DNA of 64,000 nucleotides, from positions 1 through 64,000 of the forward strand of contig NZ_MJAO01000014.1 in assembly GCF_001902635.1 (NCBI RefSeq), given 5' to 3'. The translations under genes were made by a program, and so were the position numbers. Positions 36,986 to 45,859 of this stretch are shown here, in pieces (position 1 is the stretch's first letter; each line of letters begins with the position of its first letter). Below the pieces are notes generated by a model, which saw only the letters and a program-made list of their open reading frames with translations, made no database searches and was not told where the DNA came from. This DNA is from Serratia marcescens. Its GTDB lineage: Bacteria; Pseudomonadota; Gammaproteobacteria; Enterobacterales; Enterobacteriaceae.

Positions 36986-37015
36986 AAACGGCGCCCGCGC
37001 GGCGCCGTTTTTTTT
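36986..37015 (+). terminator. purMN terminator
   Basis: AAACGGCGCC and GGCGCCGTTT pair around CGCGC, followed by a T-run. A strong intrinsic terminator 25 bases after the purN stop. Confidence 0.92.
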
Positions 37016-37075
37016 CGCCCTCATCCACTCGCTGAAGTTATACTCTGCACAATTTCACGGTACAGAGGAGCCCAC

Positions 37076-37627
37076 ATGTCCAGCACTGCCAGCGTCAGGT
37101 TACGCCCATTGGAACGGGACGATCTGACGTTCGTCCACCAGATGGACAACAACGCCAGCGTTATGCGCTATTGGTTTGAAGAACCCTACGAAGCCTTTGT
37201 CGAGCTTTCCGATCTCTACGACAAGCATATCCACGACCAGAGCGAACGCCGCTTTATCATCGAGCACGAAGGCGCCAAGGTTGGCCTGGTGGAGTTGGTG
37301 GAGATCGACCACATCCACCGCCGCGCAGAATTTCAGATCATCATCGATCCCGCCCACCAAGGCAAAGGCTACGCCAGCACCGCCGCCCGTCTGGCGATGG
37401 ACTACGGCTTCTCGGTGTTGAACCTGTACAAGCTGTACCTGATCGTCGACAAGGAGAACCCGAAGGCGATCCACATCTACAGCAAGCTGGGCTTCAACGT
37501 GGAAGGCGAACTGATCGACGAGTTCTTCGTCAGCGGCGAATACCGCACCGTGCTGCGCATGTGCATCTTCCAGCCACAATATCTGGCGAAGTTCAAAACG
37601 CCGGGCGATAAACCGCTGGTGAAGTGA
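37076..37627 (+). CDS. speG: Spermidine N1-acetyltransferase SpeG
   Basis: SpeG acetylates spermidine and spermine with acetyl-CoA to avoid polyamine toxicity. The 183-residue GNAT protein starts [20 protein letters not shown]. It has the acidic polyamine-site segments [18 protein letters not shown] and FIIEHEG, the acetyl-CoA loop [10 protein letters not shown] and the end [16 protein letters not shown], all very close to E. coli SpeG. The ATG has AGAGGAG six bases upstream, and the purN terminator separates it from purMN. In E. coli speG is elsewhere, so this location is a difference. Confidence 0.94.
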   Translation: MSSTASVRLRPLERDDLTFVHQMDNNASVMRYWFEEPYEAFVELSDLYDKHIHDQSERRFIIEHEGAKVGLVELVEIDHIHRRAEFQIIIDPAHQGKGYASTAARLAMDYGFSVLNLYKLYLIVDKENPKAIHIYSKLGFNVEGELIDEFFVSGEYRTVLRMCIFQPQYLAKFKTPGDKPLVK

Positions 37628-37647
37628 CGTTTAGCGAGAAAAAAGAG

Positions 37648-37672
37648 AAAACCCGCACAGGCGGGTTTTTTA
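37648..37672 (+). terminator. speG terminator
   Basis: AAAACCCGC and GCGGGTTTT pair around ACAG, followed by more Ts. Strong intrinsic terminator right of speG. Confidence 0.9.
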
Positions 37673-37829
37673 TTGGAAAATAAGTGACTAGTATTAAGGC
37701 AGGCTATTTTTCGCCAGAAAATAGCCTGATGAATTCGGAAATAAATAATATTTAGCCGAGAGAATTAATCGAACAATAATTAATAGTGATAGTAAGAGTT
37801 ACCCTCTGCCTCTACAAAGGAAAAATGCC

Positions 37830-38045
37830 ATGACGACCGTCTCAAACCTGCTGCTTTTTATCGGCCTGGCGATGCTCGCCATAGCCGCCGGCCTGAATAC
37901 CTATAGCGGCTACGCCTCCGCAGATCCCAATAGCACCCCGCTGTTTTCCCCGCTCTGGTGGACGCGCTGGTTCCCGCTCTATGCCTCGGGCGGTGCGTTG
38001 CTGCTGGTGGGGCTGGTGTTGCGGGTTTCGGGGCGGGGACGTTAA
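37830..38045 (+). CDS. Small two-helix membrane protein, unknown
   Basis: A 71-residue predicted inner-membrane protein with two hydrophobic segments (LLLFIGLAMLAIAAGL at about 7-22 and SGGALLLVGLVLRV at about 53-66). A polar loop between them holds NTYSGYASADPNSTP and a Trp-rich FSPLWWTRWFPLY. AAGGA stands 12 bases before the ATG. I do not recognise the family. It lies alone in an AT-rich stretch between speG and the orphan immunity gene. Confidence 0.7.
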   Translation: MTTVSNLLLFIGLAMLAIAAGLNTYSGYASADPNSTPLFSPLWWTRWFPLYASGGALLLVGLVLRVSGRGR

Positions 38046-38147
38046 CGATTTATAAGTCAATATCATTAAACCATATTGTGAAGTAGCCTATTGATAATAT
38101 ATAGAAACCCGCTGACACGGGTTTCTATTTTGTTGATAGCTATCACA

Positions 38148-38750
38148 CTACTGTCCATACATGGTTTTGAAATGCTTACTGATACTCTTGTTGGCTATCA
38201 ATCTATCGACAGTGAAATCAATCGTATCCGATACTGCAATCCCAGATTTAAGTTCATCAGGAAAGTCATTAATACTGCCGAACACCGTAGGAACCAGATA
38301 GCGGTAGTAATCTCCCATTTCGGTATTGCCGTCATAACCGACGGGGTAATCTTCTCCTGGAAAACTTCCTTCGACAGCATAGTAGATATAAAACCCTTTA
38401 TTTACTGGTAAGTTTGCATAACTTAATGGGTTTGTTTTACTCAGAGAATCATTATAGAGCTGCTTTACTTTCTCTTTCGTTTTTGGACCTGTCCAAGCAG
38501 GAAACATGTCGACAACAAAATCACCATTCTTGTCAAGTGGAAAACTAGTGAATACATCTGATTCTTCATGCACATATTCTGATATTGCATCTAGGATGCC
38601 TTCAGCTCCGCCATCATTTAAGATGACGTCAGGTATTTCACCCCAGCAATTATTAACAAAAACGCCTATTTTGCCATTTTTATCCATTCCAAACCATGTG
38701 TAAATAATACCAAACTCAGGCTTCCAGCCAGGATGCAAGTTGTCAGTCAT
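38148..38750 (-). CDS. Putative orphan immunity protein (CdiI-like)
   Basis: A 200-residue acidic protein that starts inside the stop of the orphan CdiA-CT toxin frame by an ATGA overlap, the usual toxin-immunity arrangement. It contains KPEFGIIYTWFGMDKNGKIG and a Tyr/Gly-rich middle (FYIYYAVEGSFPGEDYPVGY). No signal peptide or membrane segment is seen, so it should act in the cytoplasm against the cognate toxin. Low GC compared with its surroundings supports horizontal origin. I do not recognise the immunity family. The frame is intact although the partner toxin is broken, so it may still protect against siblings carrying that toxin. Confidence 0.72.
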   Translation of the reverse strand: MTDNLHPGWKPEFGIIYTWFGMDKNGKIGVFVNNCWGEIPDVILNDGGAEGILDAISEYVHEESDVFTSFPLDKNGDFVVDMFPAWTGPKTKEKVKQLYNDSLSKTNPLSYANLPVNKGFYIYYAVEGSFPGEDYPVGYDGNTEMGDYYRYLVPTVFGSINDFPDELKSGIAVSDTIDFTVDRLIANKSISKHFKTMYGQ

Positions 38751-39416
38751 TTTTTCACTCCATTCGGCCATGTGCTTTCACAATTTTTGCAGGCGCCAAT
38801 AACATGATCATTTTTTAACTCTTTATCTCGGTATACAAATCGAGTTCTGTACGCATCGGTAAACTTGACGTCTTCTGGTCGAATACCTTGGCGAATAAGC
38901 TTATCTGCTGCATTTACCTCTGCGCACGCGCCTGCTTTAATGTTACATAACTTAGTGAACTCCCCTATTTTACCCCCTAACTGTTTTTCTATATATTGAA
39001 CAGTTTGTGGATGCAGTTTTCTTCTGCCACTCCTCCGGCTTGATGATATTGTCGCCCAATATCACCCCGGCCAGCTCCGCTGCCAGCGCCCCGGCAGCAG
39101 CCCCTTTACCGTCGCCGCGCCCGATCTCCGCGGCCACGCCCGCCAGAACCGCATGGCTGACTGACTTCCCGGCCGCACCCAGAACTTCGCCGTTATCCCC
39201 AATCAGGTTGGCGCCCTCGGCCTGAACCTGGCTGCCGATGTTCGCCAGCAGCGCATTGGTCAGGTTGTCTTTGAAGCTGCCGCCGTTAATGGCGGTATTC
39301 AGGCTGGAGCTGATGACCGATTGCCCGGCCACCCGCTGCGCCACTTTGCTCCAGTCGCCGTTGCTCAGCTGCGGCAGTTTGACGTTGTTTGGATTGAGCG
39401 GTTTGCCCGCCGCGTC
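38747..39416 (-). pseudogene. Orphan CdiA C-terminal toxin cassette, frame-disrupted
   Basis: A displaced 3' fragment of a cdiA gene. The right part (39061-39416) repeats the pre-toxin region of cdiA and reads DWSKVAQRVAGQSV up to PEEWQKK, then ends in a stop at 38970. The toxin segment resumes in another frame at about 39016 with LHPQTVQYIEKQLGG and runs 89 residues to 38747. It carries ACAEVNAADKL and ACKNC, the C-A-E and C-x-x-C zinc motifs of the deaminase superfamily, of a YwqJ-like kind. A TAG lies in frame just before the repeat, and no start or ribosome binding site is present. As it stands the cassette is silent. The toxin stop overlaps its immunity gene by ATGA. Confidence 0.75.
39061..39416 (-). 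repeat. 356-bp direct repeat, copy A (orphan cassette)
   Basis: Nearly identical to bases 41057-41412 within cdiA, at a constant offset of 1996 bases, with only scattered substitutions (for example near 39204, 39283, 39357 and 39380). Both copies are in the same orientation, so recombination between them could swap CdiA C-termini or delete the material between. Confidence 0.92.
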
Positions 39417-39451
39417 CTATCGGCGTTTATATGGGATACAACATCAAGAGA

Positions 39452-39473
39452 AAACGGCTCCAAAGAGCCGTTT
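39452..39473 (-). terminator. Terminator of the cdiBAI operon
   Basis: AAACGGCTC and GAGCCGTTT pair around a 4-base loop. On the minus strand the stem is followed by TTTTCTC, so it ends transcription leaving the immunity gene leftward. Confidence 0.75.
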
Positions 39474-39559
39474 CTGTGTGTGGGTCAGGTCCAATCTTCA
39501 TAGCCGCTATCATGGATCCAGACGATAGACAAAACACATCAATCCACACGAGCATCCTT

Positions 39560-39934
39560 TTATTCAGGCTTATCGATCAAGCCAAGCAATCGAAGATCGT
39601 TTAAAATTTCGTTTTTGTCATCTTCAGTTACATCCTTAAGAATTTCGAATAAATCATTTTCGGATAAAATTTTTAATATGATATCTGTGTGGAACTTTAC
39701 TGTTTTATCACTACATCGACCAGCCATAAAGATGAGCGTCACTAGCTCAAGCATGAGACATTCTATAGGTTCTTCAAACGAACCTTCTAATGACTCATAC
39801 GCAAACGCCTGATCAGATGTATCACAAACCCCATGGTTACCCCCATCTTTCAACAGGTCAATTATCTCCCTGCAATAAACGTAACTTGAATGGGCAAAGC
39901 TACTTCTTATCTCATCATAACTCATCACACTCAT
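39560..39934 (-). CDS. cdiI: CDI immunity protein CdiI
   Basis: A 124-residue acidic protein encoded directly after cdiA, two bases beyond its stop. Its ribosome binding site GAGG overlaps the last cdiA codons. Position and size are those of a cognate immunity protein that neutralises the CdiA C-terminal toxin in the cytoplasm of sibling cells. It is mostly helical in appearance (YCREIIDLLKDGG, ECLMLELVTLIFMAG, KNEILNDLRLLGLIDK). I do not recognise a family. AT-rich composition compared with the core genome is typical of these modules. Confidence 0.78.
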   Translation of the reverse strand: MSVMSYDEIRSSFAHSSYVYCREIIDLLKDGGNHGVCDTSDQAFAYESLEGSFEEPIECLMLELVTLIFMAGRCSDKTVKFHTDIILKILSENDLFEILKDVTEDDKNEILNDLRLLGLIDKPE

Positions 39935-39936
39935 TG

Positions 39937-42900
39937 TTATTTACCTCTTCCCGGAATCAAACGCACTCCGTTATTGTCCAAAACGTCAATTTTCACCCCA
40001 GGGTACCTACTCTCGAATTGTTTAACAACGCCCAAGCAACTGTCGCAGGCAGGTTTTTCGGTAAAAATAGTAACAGAACCTTTAGCAGAATAATTACTTC
40101 CTAATTTATCAGCTAAGTTATCCAATATTTTATATTCAGAGTCTATACGTCTTGGTACTGGTCTACCATCATCAGTAAGCAAAGTCTCATATTTGAAATT
40201 TTCTTTTCCCTTTCCAACAAAACCTTTCCCTTCAACATTTATGAGATTGTGACCCGCAAGTGTTTTTGGCATTCCAGATATATCAATATTGGCCACGGCA
40301 ACGTTGCCACCACGTTTCCAGTCTGATGGTAGACCAGCCCTCAGTTCTGTAACCTGGTTTTTGAATGCAGCCGCCTGCTGAACCGTCTTCTCATTGACCA
40401 GATACCCTTTCCAGGCACTGGTTGGCCCTACCAGTTTGGATGACAGGTATTGGTTGCCGACGTTCGCTTTACCCATACCGGCAAACGTACTGGCGATAGA
40501 GACCGCCATCACCGAGGCATTCACCCAGTCCGGCGACCAACCGGTCAACTTGCTGATTTGTTCTATCTGCTGGTTGCGTGCAAACAGCTGGCCGTCGGTT
40601 ATCTGGTCGCCCAAATCATACGTGAATAACTTTTCGCTGTCATAGCCGGCAAACGCCGGATAGTTGCCGAATCGCTGACGCTCTTTTTGTACCCAGTAGT
40701 TGGCAATAAGGCCATCTTCATCCCGCGTTGACGGGTACTTATTCATCAGGGCTTCAAACTGCTTGCGTTCGTCTGAGTTCAACGCCTCTTGCGTGGTGCA
40801 AGCTACTTTTCGGCATGAAGCCGCCATCAGACGCGCTTCTTTTTCCTTGTCACCCTTAGCCAACTCTTTAATGGCGTTGAGTTCTTCCTGGTGCAGCTGC
40901 CGATTGAAACGCTCAACAAACTCACCCGCATTTGCACCGCTGGTGGCACCTGCGGCTTTGGCGGTTACGATGGCCCCTGCAAAGGCGCCCGCTACGCGGC
41001 TGATTTGAGCCTGACGCTCTTGCCAGCCTTCACTTCTGACCAGATTATCATTGATGATCACCCCGGCCAGCTCCGCTGCCAGCGCCCCGGCAGCAGCCCC
41101 TTTACCGTCGCCGCGCCCGATCTCCGCGGCCACGCCCGCCAGAACCGCATGGCTGACTGACTTCCCGGCCGCACCCAGAACTTCGCCGTTATCCCCGATC
41201 AGGTTGGCGCCCTCGGCCTGAACCTGGCTGCCGATGTTCGCCAGCAGCGCATTGGTCAGGTTGTCCTTGAAGCTGCCGCCGTTAATGGCGGTATTCAGGC
41301 TGGAGCTGATGACCGATTGCCCGGCCACCCGCTGCGCCACTTTGCTCCAGTCCTGGTTGCTCAGCTGCGGCAGCTTGACATTGTTCGGGTTCAGCGGTTT
41401 GCCCGCCGCGTCTTTGCTCCAGCCCATCACGCTGTCGAAGCCGTTGAGCGCACCGCCGATCGCCATCGCCGTGGCGGTCGCCTTGACGTTTTCATTGCGG
41501 CCCAGCGCCTGCAGGGTTTTCGACAGGTTACCTTGGTTTTCCACTAGCGCCACCGCCGCCTGAGAGGCCAGCGAAGACATCCCGGCCGTGACCGCGCCGC
41601 TGGTTACTGCCCCCCCTCCCACGGCGCCGGAAACGCTGGAAGCCGCCGTGGCCGCCAGTGAACTGCCGGCGGTCACCGCCGCTGCCGCGATGGCGATCAC
41701 CGCCGCCACCGCCGGGTTCAGGTGCTGGCTCTTGTAGTCCCAGCTGTCATAGGCATCCTTGACCTTGTTCCACTGCACGTCGTTGCGCTTGTTCAGGCCT
41801 TTGACCCAGGTGGTGCCCGGCGTATTACCCAGCGCGTCGATGGCGCTTTGCAGCGCCTGGCCGTTTTTCACCTTCACATCGGCGCTGACACCCTTGGCGG
41901 CCTCCACGGTCAAGACGCCGCCGGTATGGATGCTCGGCAGCACCCACTTATTGTCTTCGTACCCTTTGTTGGCCTGCTTGATAAAGAAGCCTTTCGAATT
42001 GCTGATAGTTTGTTCGAAAGAGGTGTTTTTCACCGCACGGAAGTTAACCAGGCCACGGGAGCTGGTCAGGCGCGCGTTTTGCCCGGCGGCGATTTTGCTG
42101 GCTTCATAGGTGCTGTCGTCGCGGCTCATCAGCGTGATATTGCCGGCGGCGGTAAACTCGGTAACCTTATTGGTCACATCATGGCGGGTCTGCTTAACCT
42201 CGGTTTTCTTGCCCCACCACTTGCGTTTGGTTTCCTTTTTCTCGTAATGGCTGGACTCTTCCATCGCCTGAGCATAGAGATAGCCGCCCTTGGCGGCGAT
42301 ATCCATATTGCCGGCACGCATGGTTTCAGCCTGGTTGTGGGCGTCGACTTGGGCTTTTTGTTTGGCTTCGTCAATGCATTTGCTTTGGGCTTCCTGGCGG
42401 AGGGCGGCAAGACTACGCTCCGTTTCACCTTTTTCTCGCTGAGACTGTTCGATACGCTGCTGCGCCTGACTAACCTGATTGACGGCCTGATTCACCTCGT
42501 TTTGTGCCTGTGTCAGCGCCGTCTCGCGACCTGCGATTTCCCGTCTCAGATGGTCTTTAATATTCTGACTGCCGGGGAACCCTTGATTACCGATGTTTTT
42601 GAGCTGTTGGCGGAATTTGTCCAACTCGGCCTGCCGTTTGGGCACTTCAGCCTGTTTTGCCCCCACTAACTGCTCTGCCTGGTTTTTATCGTTTACCGCC
42701 TGCTGTATGCGTTGCTGCGCCGCATTTACTGCCTGCTCTGCCGCCGCAATACGACTGCCCCAGTCCGTCACCGCCACCGGCGGCTTCCAGTTGGCCCCCA
42801 ACCCCTTGACCGCCAGTTTGGTGGCCTGGAACAGGAGGCTGCCGCCGGCTATCACCGTCATCATGCCGCCGGCGTTCAGCTCGGTGCCCTGCTGAGTCCG

Positions 42901-45798
42901 GGTTTCGGTGAACTCGTTGCCGCCCTCGCGGTAGGTGTGGTTCTGCACTGCCTCAAAGCGCATGTCGCCACCGGAGGTGAGCGTCATATTACCGCCTGAG
43001 GTGAGTCTGGCACCGTAGGTCAGCAGTTGGTTGTTGGCCGCCGCCGTCAAATTTTTGCCTGCATTGAGGGTGGTGACCACATGGCGGTCGTCTTTGTTGT
43101 TGTCATTGGCAGCGTCAATGGCGGAATAACCCAACGCCGCTAGCCACATATTTTGCCCGGCCAGCAGCGTGATATTGCCGTTAGCGGAAAGCGCGCCACC
43201 CTGGGTGCCGATGTCGCGGGCCGAGTTAATCAGCAGATTACCGCCGGCGTGTACCCGGCTACCCAGTTCAGGCGTGCGCGACGTTGGAAAGAGATAATTG
43301 AATCGACCATCGAGTTCGCGGTAATTCAGATCGGCGTTATGGCCGGCCAACAGCGTCACGTCCTTGTCCGCGTTAATTTTGGCGCCGCGCAACGCCAGAT
43401 AACCACCGCTATTGAGCAGCACCGATCCTGTCGCCCTTATTTGGCCGCTGGCCAACAGCTGGTTGAAGTATTCCTGCTGTGTCGCCTGAGGAACGGGCCC
43501 CCACAATAACGACATTCCCAACAGCGCGCTGTTTTTTACGATTGCAATGCTGCCGTTAGCCGTCATGGCAATGTTGCGGCTTTGCGGTGCCAACAGCGTA
43601 TTCAGCAACGTCATGGTGCCGCCTGCCGTGAGGGATAAATCGCGTGAAGCCTCAAGGCTTCCCAACCAGCGCGAACCGTCAGGGCGGAAGTAGTGAGGTT
43701 TCTCGCTGGAATGGATCTTTATCTCACCGTTTTTGGCATGTAGCGTGACGTCCTGCCCTTTCAGCTCACTCTGCCAGGCATCGATGGCATTAACCGCCGT
43801 CAGAGACAGCTCTTTCCCGGCGGCCAAAATGCCTTGCCCAAGAACAATCCGATCTTCGGCAATCGCGGTGATATTGCCGTCGGCACGAATCGCGTCGGTA
43901 TTGACGATGTTCTTGGCATGCAGCAGAACGTTCCGCGCCTTAAGCGACTCTGGTCTGCCGGAGGTGAGCACTTCATTTAGCTGATTTTCATGAGGCGTCG
44001 GCGTACTGATTTCTATCTTATTTTTAAAATCCGCAGTGAGATTATTGCCGGCGGTAATCGATGATTTCTGCTGCCCCTTTGCTTGCCAGACAACAAGCTC
44101 CTGCTGCTTGGTATAAGGGGCTTTTTCCGTGACATACAGCAGATCCCAATCTCCGGGAGGCGCATCTTCGTCACGGGCAAACTCCCCAACGCCAAACGTG
44201 TTCGTTCCCAGGCGCCAGTACCGATCTTTCTGACCGAGTTGAATGCTCTTTACGGTAAAATTATTCCCCGTCAGGATCAGGTCTTTGGCCGCGCTGATAT
44301 TCGACTGATCGTTCCATAACGTTGTCGCGTTGATATAAGCGTTGTTGCCTGAATTTATCACCCCCGGCGCCTGCGATTTCACCAAGAGATACTCGTCGCG
44401 CCCCACATTAACCTTGTCGTTTTTTGCTAGGTTGATTTCGCCAAACCAACTGCCGATGCCAAAGTCCTTCAGTTCAGGTTCCAGCAGTACAATAGCGTCA
44501 ACACCTTGCCGTGAGTCGTAATAACTTCCCACCAAGGATTTATTGAACGCTTTGGAGTTACCGGGAGTACTTTTCCAAACGGCTTGAACAGCTTGCCTGA
44601 CATTGTTCAAACTCTCCGTGCGAATCACCAAATCGCCGCTGTTGGTTTGAATTCGAGCGGAGCGGTTTTCTACCCGAGTCGCCTTATTCCCCTGTGCATC
44701 CTTCTGTATCCACAAGTTTTTGTTGGCGTGAATATTGGCGTAAAAAGTACCCACGTTGCGCACGGCATCACCGAAGAGGCGGATATCATTTCCCGCCGCG
44801 ATATTGGCGTCATTATTTTCTATCGTTGCGGCGGCGAGCGTAACGTCACGTTCAGCACGCAGGCTTGAGCGAGGCAGCGTTTGAATAGCCTGCCCGCTGA
44901 CATTCAAATCGGTTTGCGCATGCATATTACCCAGGGTTATTTTACCCTTCACGGATAGCGTAATATCGCGTTGCTTCCCCAGCAGGTCGTTGAGGTTCAC
45001 CCCCACCCCATTCTCGGTGGCCACCAGGCGGATCTTGTTGGCGTACATGCCGCCCAACGCCTTGGTGTCCACCGCCAGCACCGGCTTGGCACCTTCGCCG
45101 GCGATCGATTTGATGCTGCCGTCCTTGAAGCTGATGCGGTTGGCGCCTTGGGTCAGCGACAGGTTTTTGGCATTGATCTTGCCGTTCAGCTCGGTGGCGC
45201 GGCTGATGATATCGACGTAGTCTGCGCCGCTGCCGTCCAACCCTTTACCGCCGATGGTGACGCCGCCTTTTTTCACCTCCAGCGCTTCCAGGGCGCCCTG
45301 CTTGTCGAACTGCGGTTTGCCGGTGGTCAGCGTCACGCCCGGCGCGTTGATAAAACCGCAACCGTTGCAGGTGATGCCATTCGGGTTGGCGATCATGACG
45401 TTGGCCTTGTTGCCGAACACCTCGAGCTTGCCCTGCAGCTCGGAACGGCTACCGCCGCTCACCTCATTGATGATGAGTTCGGCCGGTTTGCCCTTCAGGT
45501 TGGGATTGCCATTGACAATATCGACACCAAGTTGGGTTTTCCCCCCTCGAGTGGCGTTGTTCAACACCGCCCCGGGTGCGCCAACGTTGAAATCTTTATA
45601 GGTGTTATGGGAGATCCCCGCGCCGTTCGGCGTGGCGATATTCACTACCGGCACGTTGCCCGGTTTGATAACCACCTGAGTGTTGCCGTTGGCGGCGGTG
45701 ATACCGGCGGCGAACGCCGGGTGCAACGGCTGGAAAGCCGTCAGGTAGATCAGCAAATAGCTGGCGCCCCGCGCCAGCGGATGGTTGAACTTATCCAT
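39937..45798 (-). CDS. cdiA: Contact-dependent inhibition effector CdiA (haemagglutinin-type TpsA) with deaminase-like toxin end
   Basis: A 1953-residue two-partner-secretion exoprotein. Signal sequence and TPS domain come first (AGITAANGNTQVVIKPG, the motif NPNL, then ANPNGITCNGC). Haemagglutinin-type beta-helix repeats follow to about residue 1000. Next are a Gln/Ala-rich coiled-coil stretch (from AAEQAVNAAQQRIQQ), more repeats, an Ala/Gly-rich membrane-like part (AAVIAIAAAAVTAGSSLA) and a DUF637-type pre-toxin region. The C-terminus ends with DSEYKILDNLA (Glu1888) and KPACDSC (Cys1918, Cys1921), motifs of a deaminase-fold toxin like the BURPS668_1122 group. No exact VENN motif is seen; VENQ occurs in the pre-toxin region. 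The start ATG 45798 has GAAGGA six bases upstream. cdiB is 61 bases upstream and cdiI follows. Confidence 0.88.
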   Translation of the reverse strand: MDKFNHPLARGASYLLIYLTAFQPLHPAFAAGITAANGNTQVVIKPGNVPVVNIATPNGAGISHNTYKDFNVGAPGAVLNNATRGGKTQLGVDIVNGNPNLKGKPAELIINEVSGGSRSELQGKLEVFGNKANVMIANPNGITCNGCGFINAPGVTLTTGKPQFDKQGALEALEVKKGGVTIGGKGLDGSGADYVDIISRATELNGKINAKNLSLTQGANRISFKDGSIKSIAGEGAKPVLAVDTKALGGMYANKIRLVATENGVGVNLNDLLGKQRDITLSVKGKITLGNMHAQTDLNVSGQAIQTLPRSSLRAERDVTLAAATIENNDANIAAGNDIRLFGDAVRNVGTFYANIHANKNLWIQKDAQGNKATRVENRSARIQTNSGDLVIRTESLNNVRQAVQAVWKSTPGNSKAFNKSLVGSYYDSRQGVDAIVLLEPELKDFGIGSWFGEINLAKNDKVNVGRDEYLLVKSQAPGVINSGNNAYINATTLWNDQSNISAAKDLILTGNNFTVKSIQLGQKDRYWRLGTNTFGVGEFARDEDAPPGDWDLLYVTEKAPYTKQQELVVWQAKGQQKSSITAGNNLTADFKNKIEISTPTPHENQLNEVLTSGRPESLKARNVLLHAKNIVNTDAIRADGNITAIAEDRIVLGQGILAAGKELSLTAVNAIDAWQSELKGQDVTLHAKNGEIKIHSSEKPHYFRPDGSRWLGSLEASRDLSLTAGGTMTLLNTLLAPQSRNIAMTANGSIAIVKNSALLGMSLLWGPVPQATQQEYFNQLLASGQIRATGSVLLNSGGYLALRGAKINADKDVTLLAGHNADLNYRELDGRFNYLFPTSRTPELGSRVHAGGNLLINSARDIGTQGGALSANGNITLLAGQNMWLAALGYSAIDAANDNNKDDRHVVTTLNAGKNLTAAANNQLLTYGARLTSGGNMTLTSGGDMRFEAVQNHTYREGGNEFTETRTQQGTELNAGGMMTVIAGGSLLFQATKLAVKGLGANWKPPVAVTDWGSRIAAAEQAVNAAQQRIQQAVNDKNQAEQLVGAKQAEVPKRQAELDKFRQQLKNIGNQGFPGSQNIKDHLRREIAGRETALTQAQNEVNQAVNQVSQAQQRIEQSQREKGETERSLAALRQEAQSKCIDEAKQKAQVDAHNQAETMRAGNMDIAAKGGYLYAQAMEESSHYEKKETKRKWWGKKTEVKQTRHDVTNKVTEFTAAGNITLMSRDDSTYEASKIAAGQNARLTSSRGLVNFRAVKNTSFEQTISNSKGFFIKQANKGYEDNKWVLPSIHTGGVLTVEAAKGVSADVKVKNGQALQSAIDALGNTPGTTWVKGLNKRNDVQWNKVKDAYDSWDYKSQHLNPAVAAVIAIAAAAVTAGSSLAATAASSVSGAVGGGAVTSGAVTAGMSSLASQAAVALVENQGNLSKTLQALGRNENVKATATAMAIGGALNGFDSVMGWSKDAAGKPLNPNNVKLPQLSNQDWSKVAQRVAGQSVISSSLNTAINGGSFKDNLTNALLANIGSQVQAEGANLIGDNGEVLGAAGKSVSHAVLAGVAAEIGRGDGKGAAAGALAAELAGVIINDNLVRSEGWQERQAQISRVAGAFAGAIVTAKAAGATSGANAGEFVERFNRQLHQEELNAIKELAKGDKEKEARLMAASCRKVACTTQEALNSDERKQFEALMNKYPSTRDEDGLIANYWVQKERQRFGNYPAFAGYDSEKLFTYDLGDQITDGQLFARNQQIEQISKLTGWSPDWVNASVMAVSIASTFAGMGKANVGNQYLSSKLVGPTSAWKGYLVNEKTVQQAAAFKNQVTELRAGLPSDWKRGGNVAVANIDISGMPKTLAGHNLINVEGKGFVGKGKENFKYETLLTDDGRPVPRRIDSEYKILDNLADKLGSNYSAKGSVTIFTEKPACDSCLGVVKQFESRYPGVKIDVLDNNGVRLIPGRGK
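41057..41412 (-). repeat. 356-bp direct repeat, copy B (inside cdiA)
   Basis: Part of the DUF637-type pre-toxin coding region of cdiA, duplicated at 39061-39416. It covers the codons from about DAAGKPLNPNN to AAELAGVI. Confidence 0.92.
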
Positions 45799-45859
45799 AT
45801 TCATTCCTTCGAAAGGATGTCGTTTTAGAGCGCCGGGACGCTCCTGCTGTGTGCTGGCG

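Noticed and set aside
38970-39344. A separate 124-residue protein gene in the orphan cassette
   Set aside because: It is only the copied cdiA pre-toxin frame running into a stop after the joint; it has no start signal of its own.
44971-45828. Long open frame antisense to the cdiA N-terminal region
   Set aside because: The minus strand encodes the unmistakable TPS domain with NPNGITC; the plus frame shows no recognisable domain.
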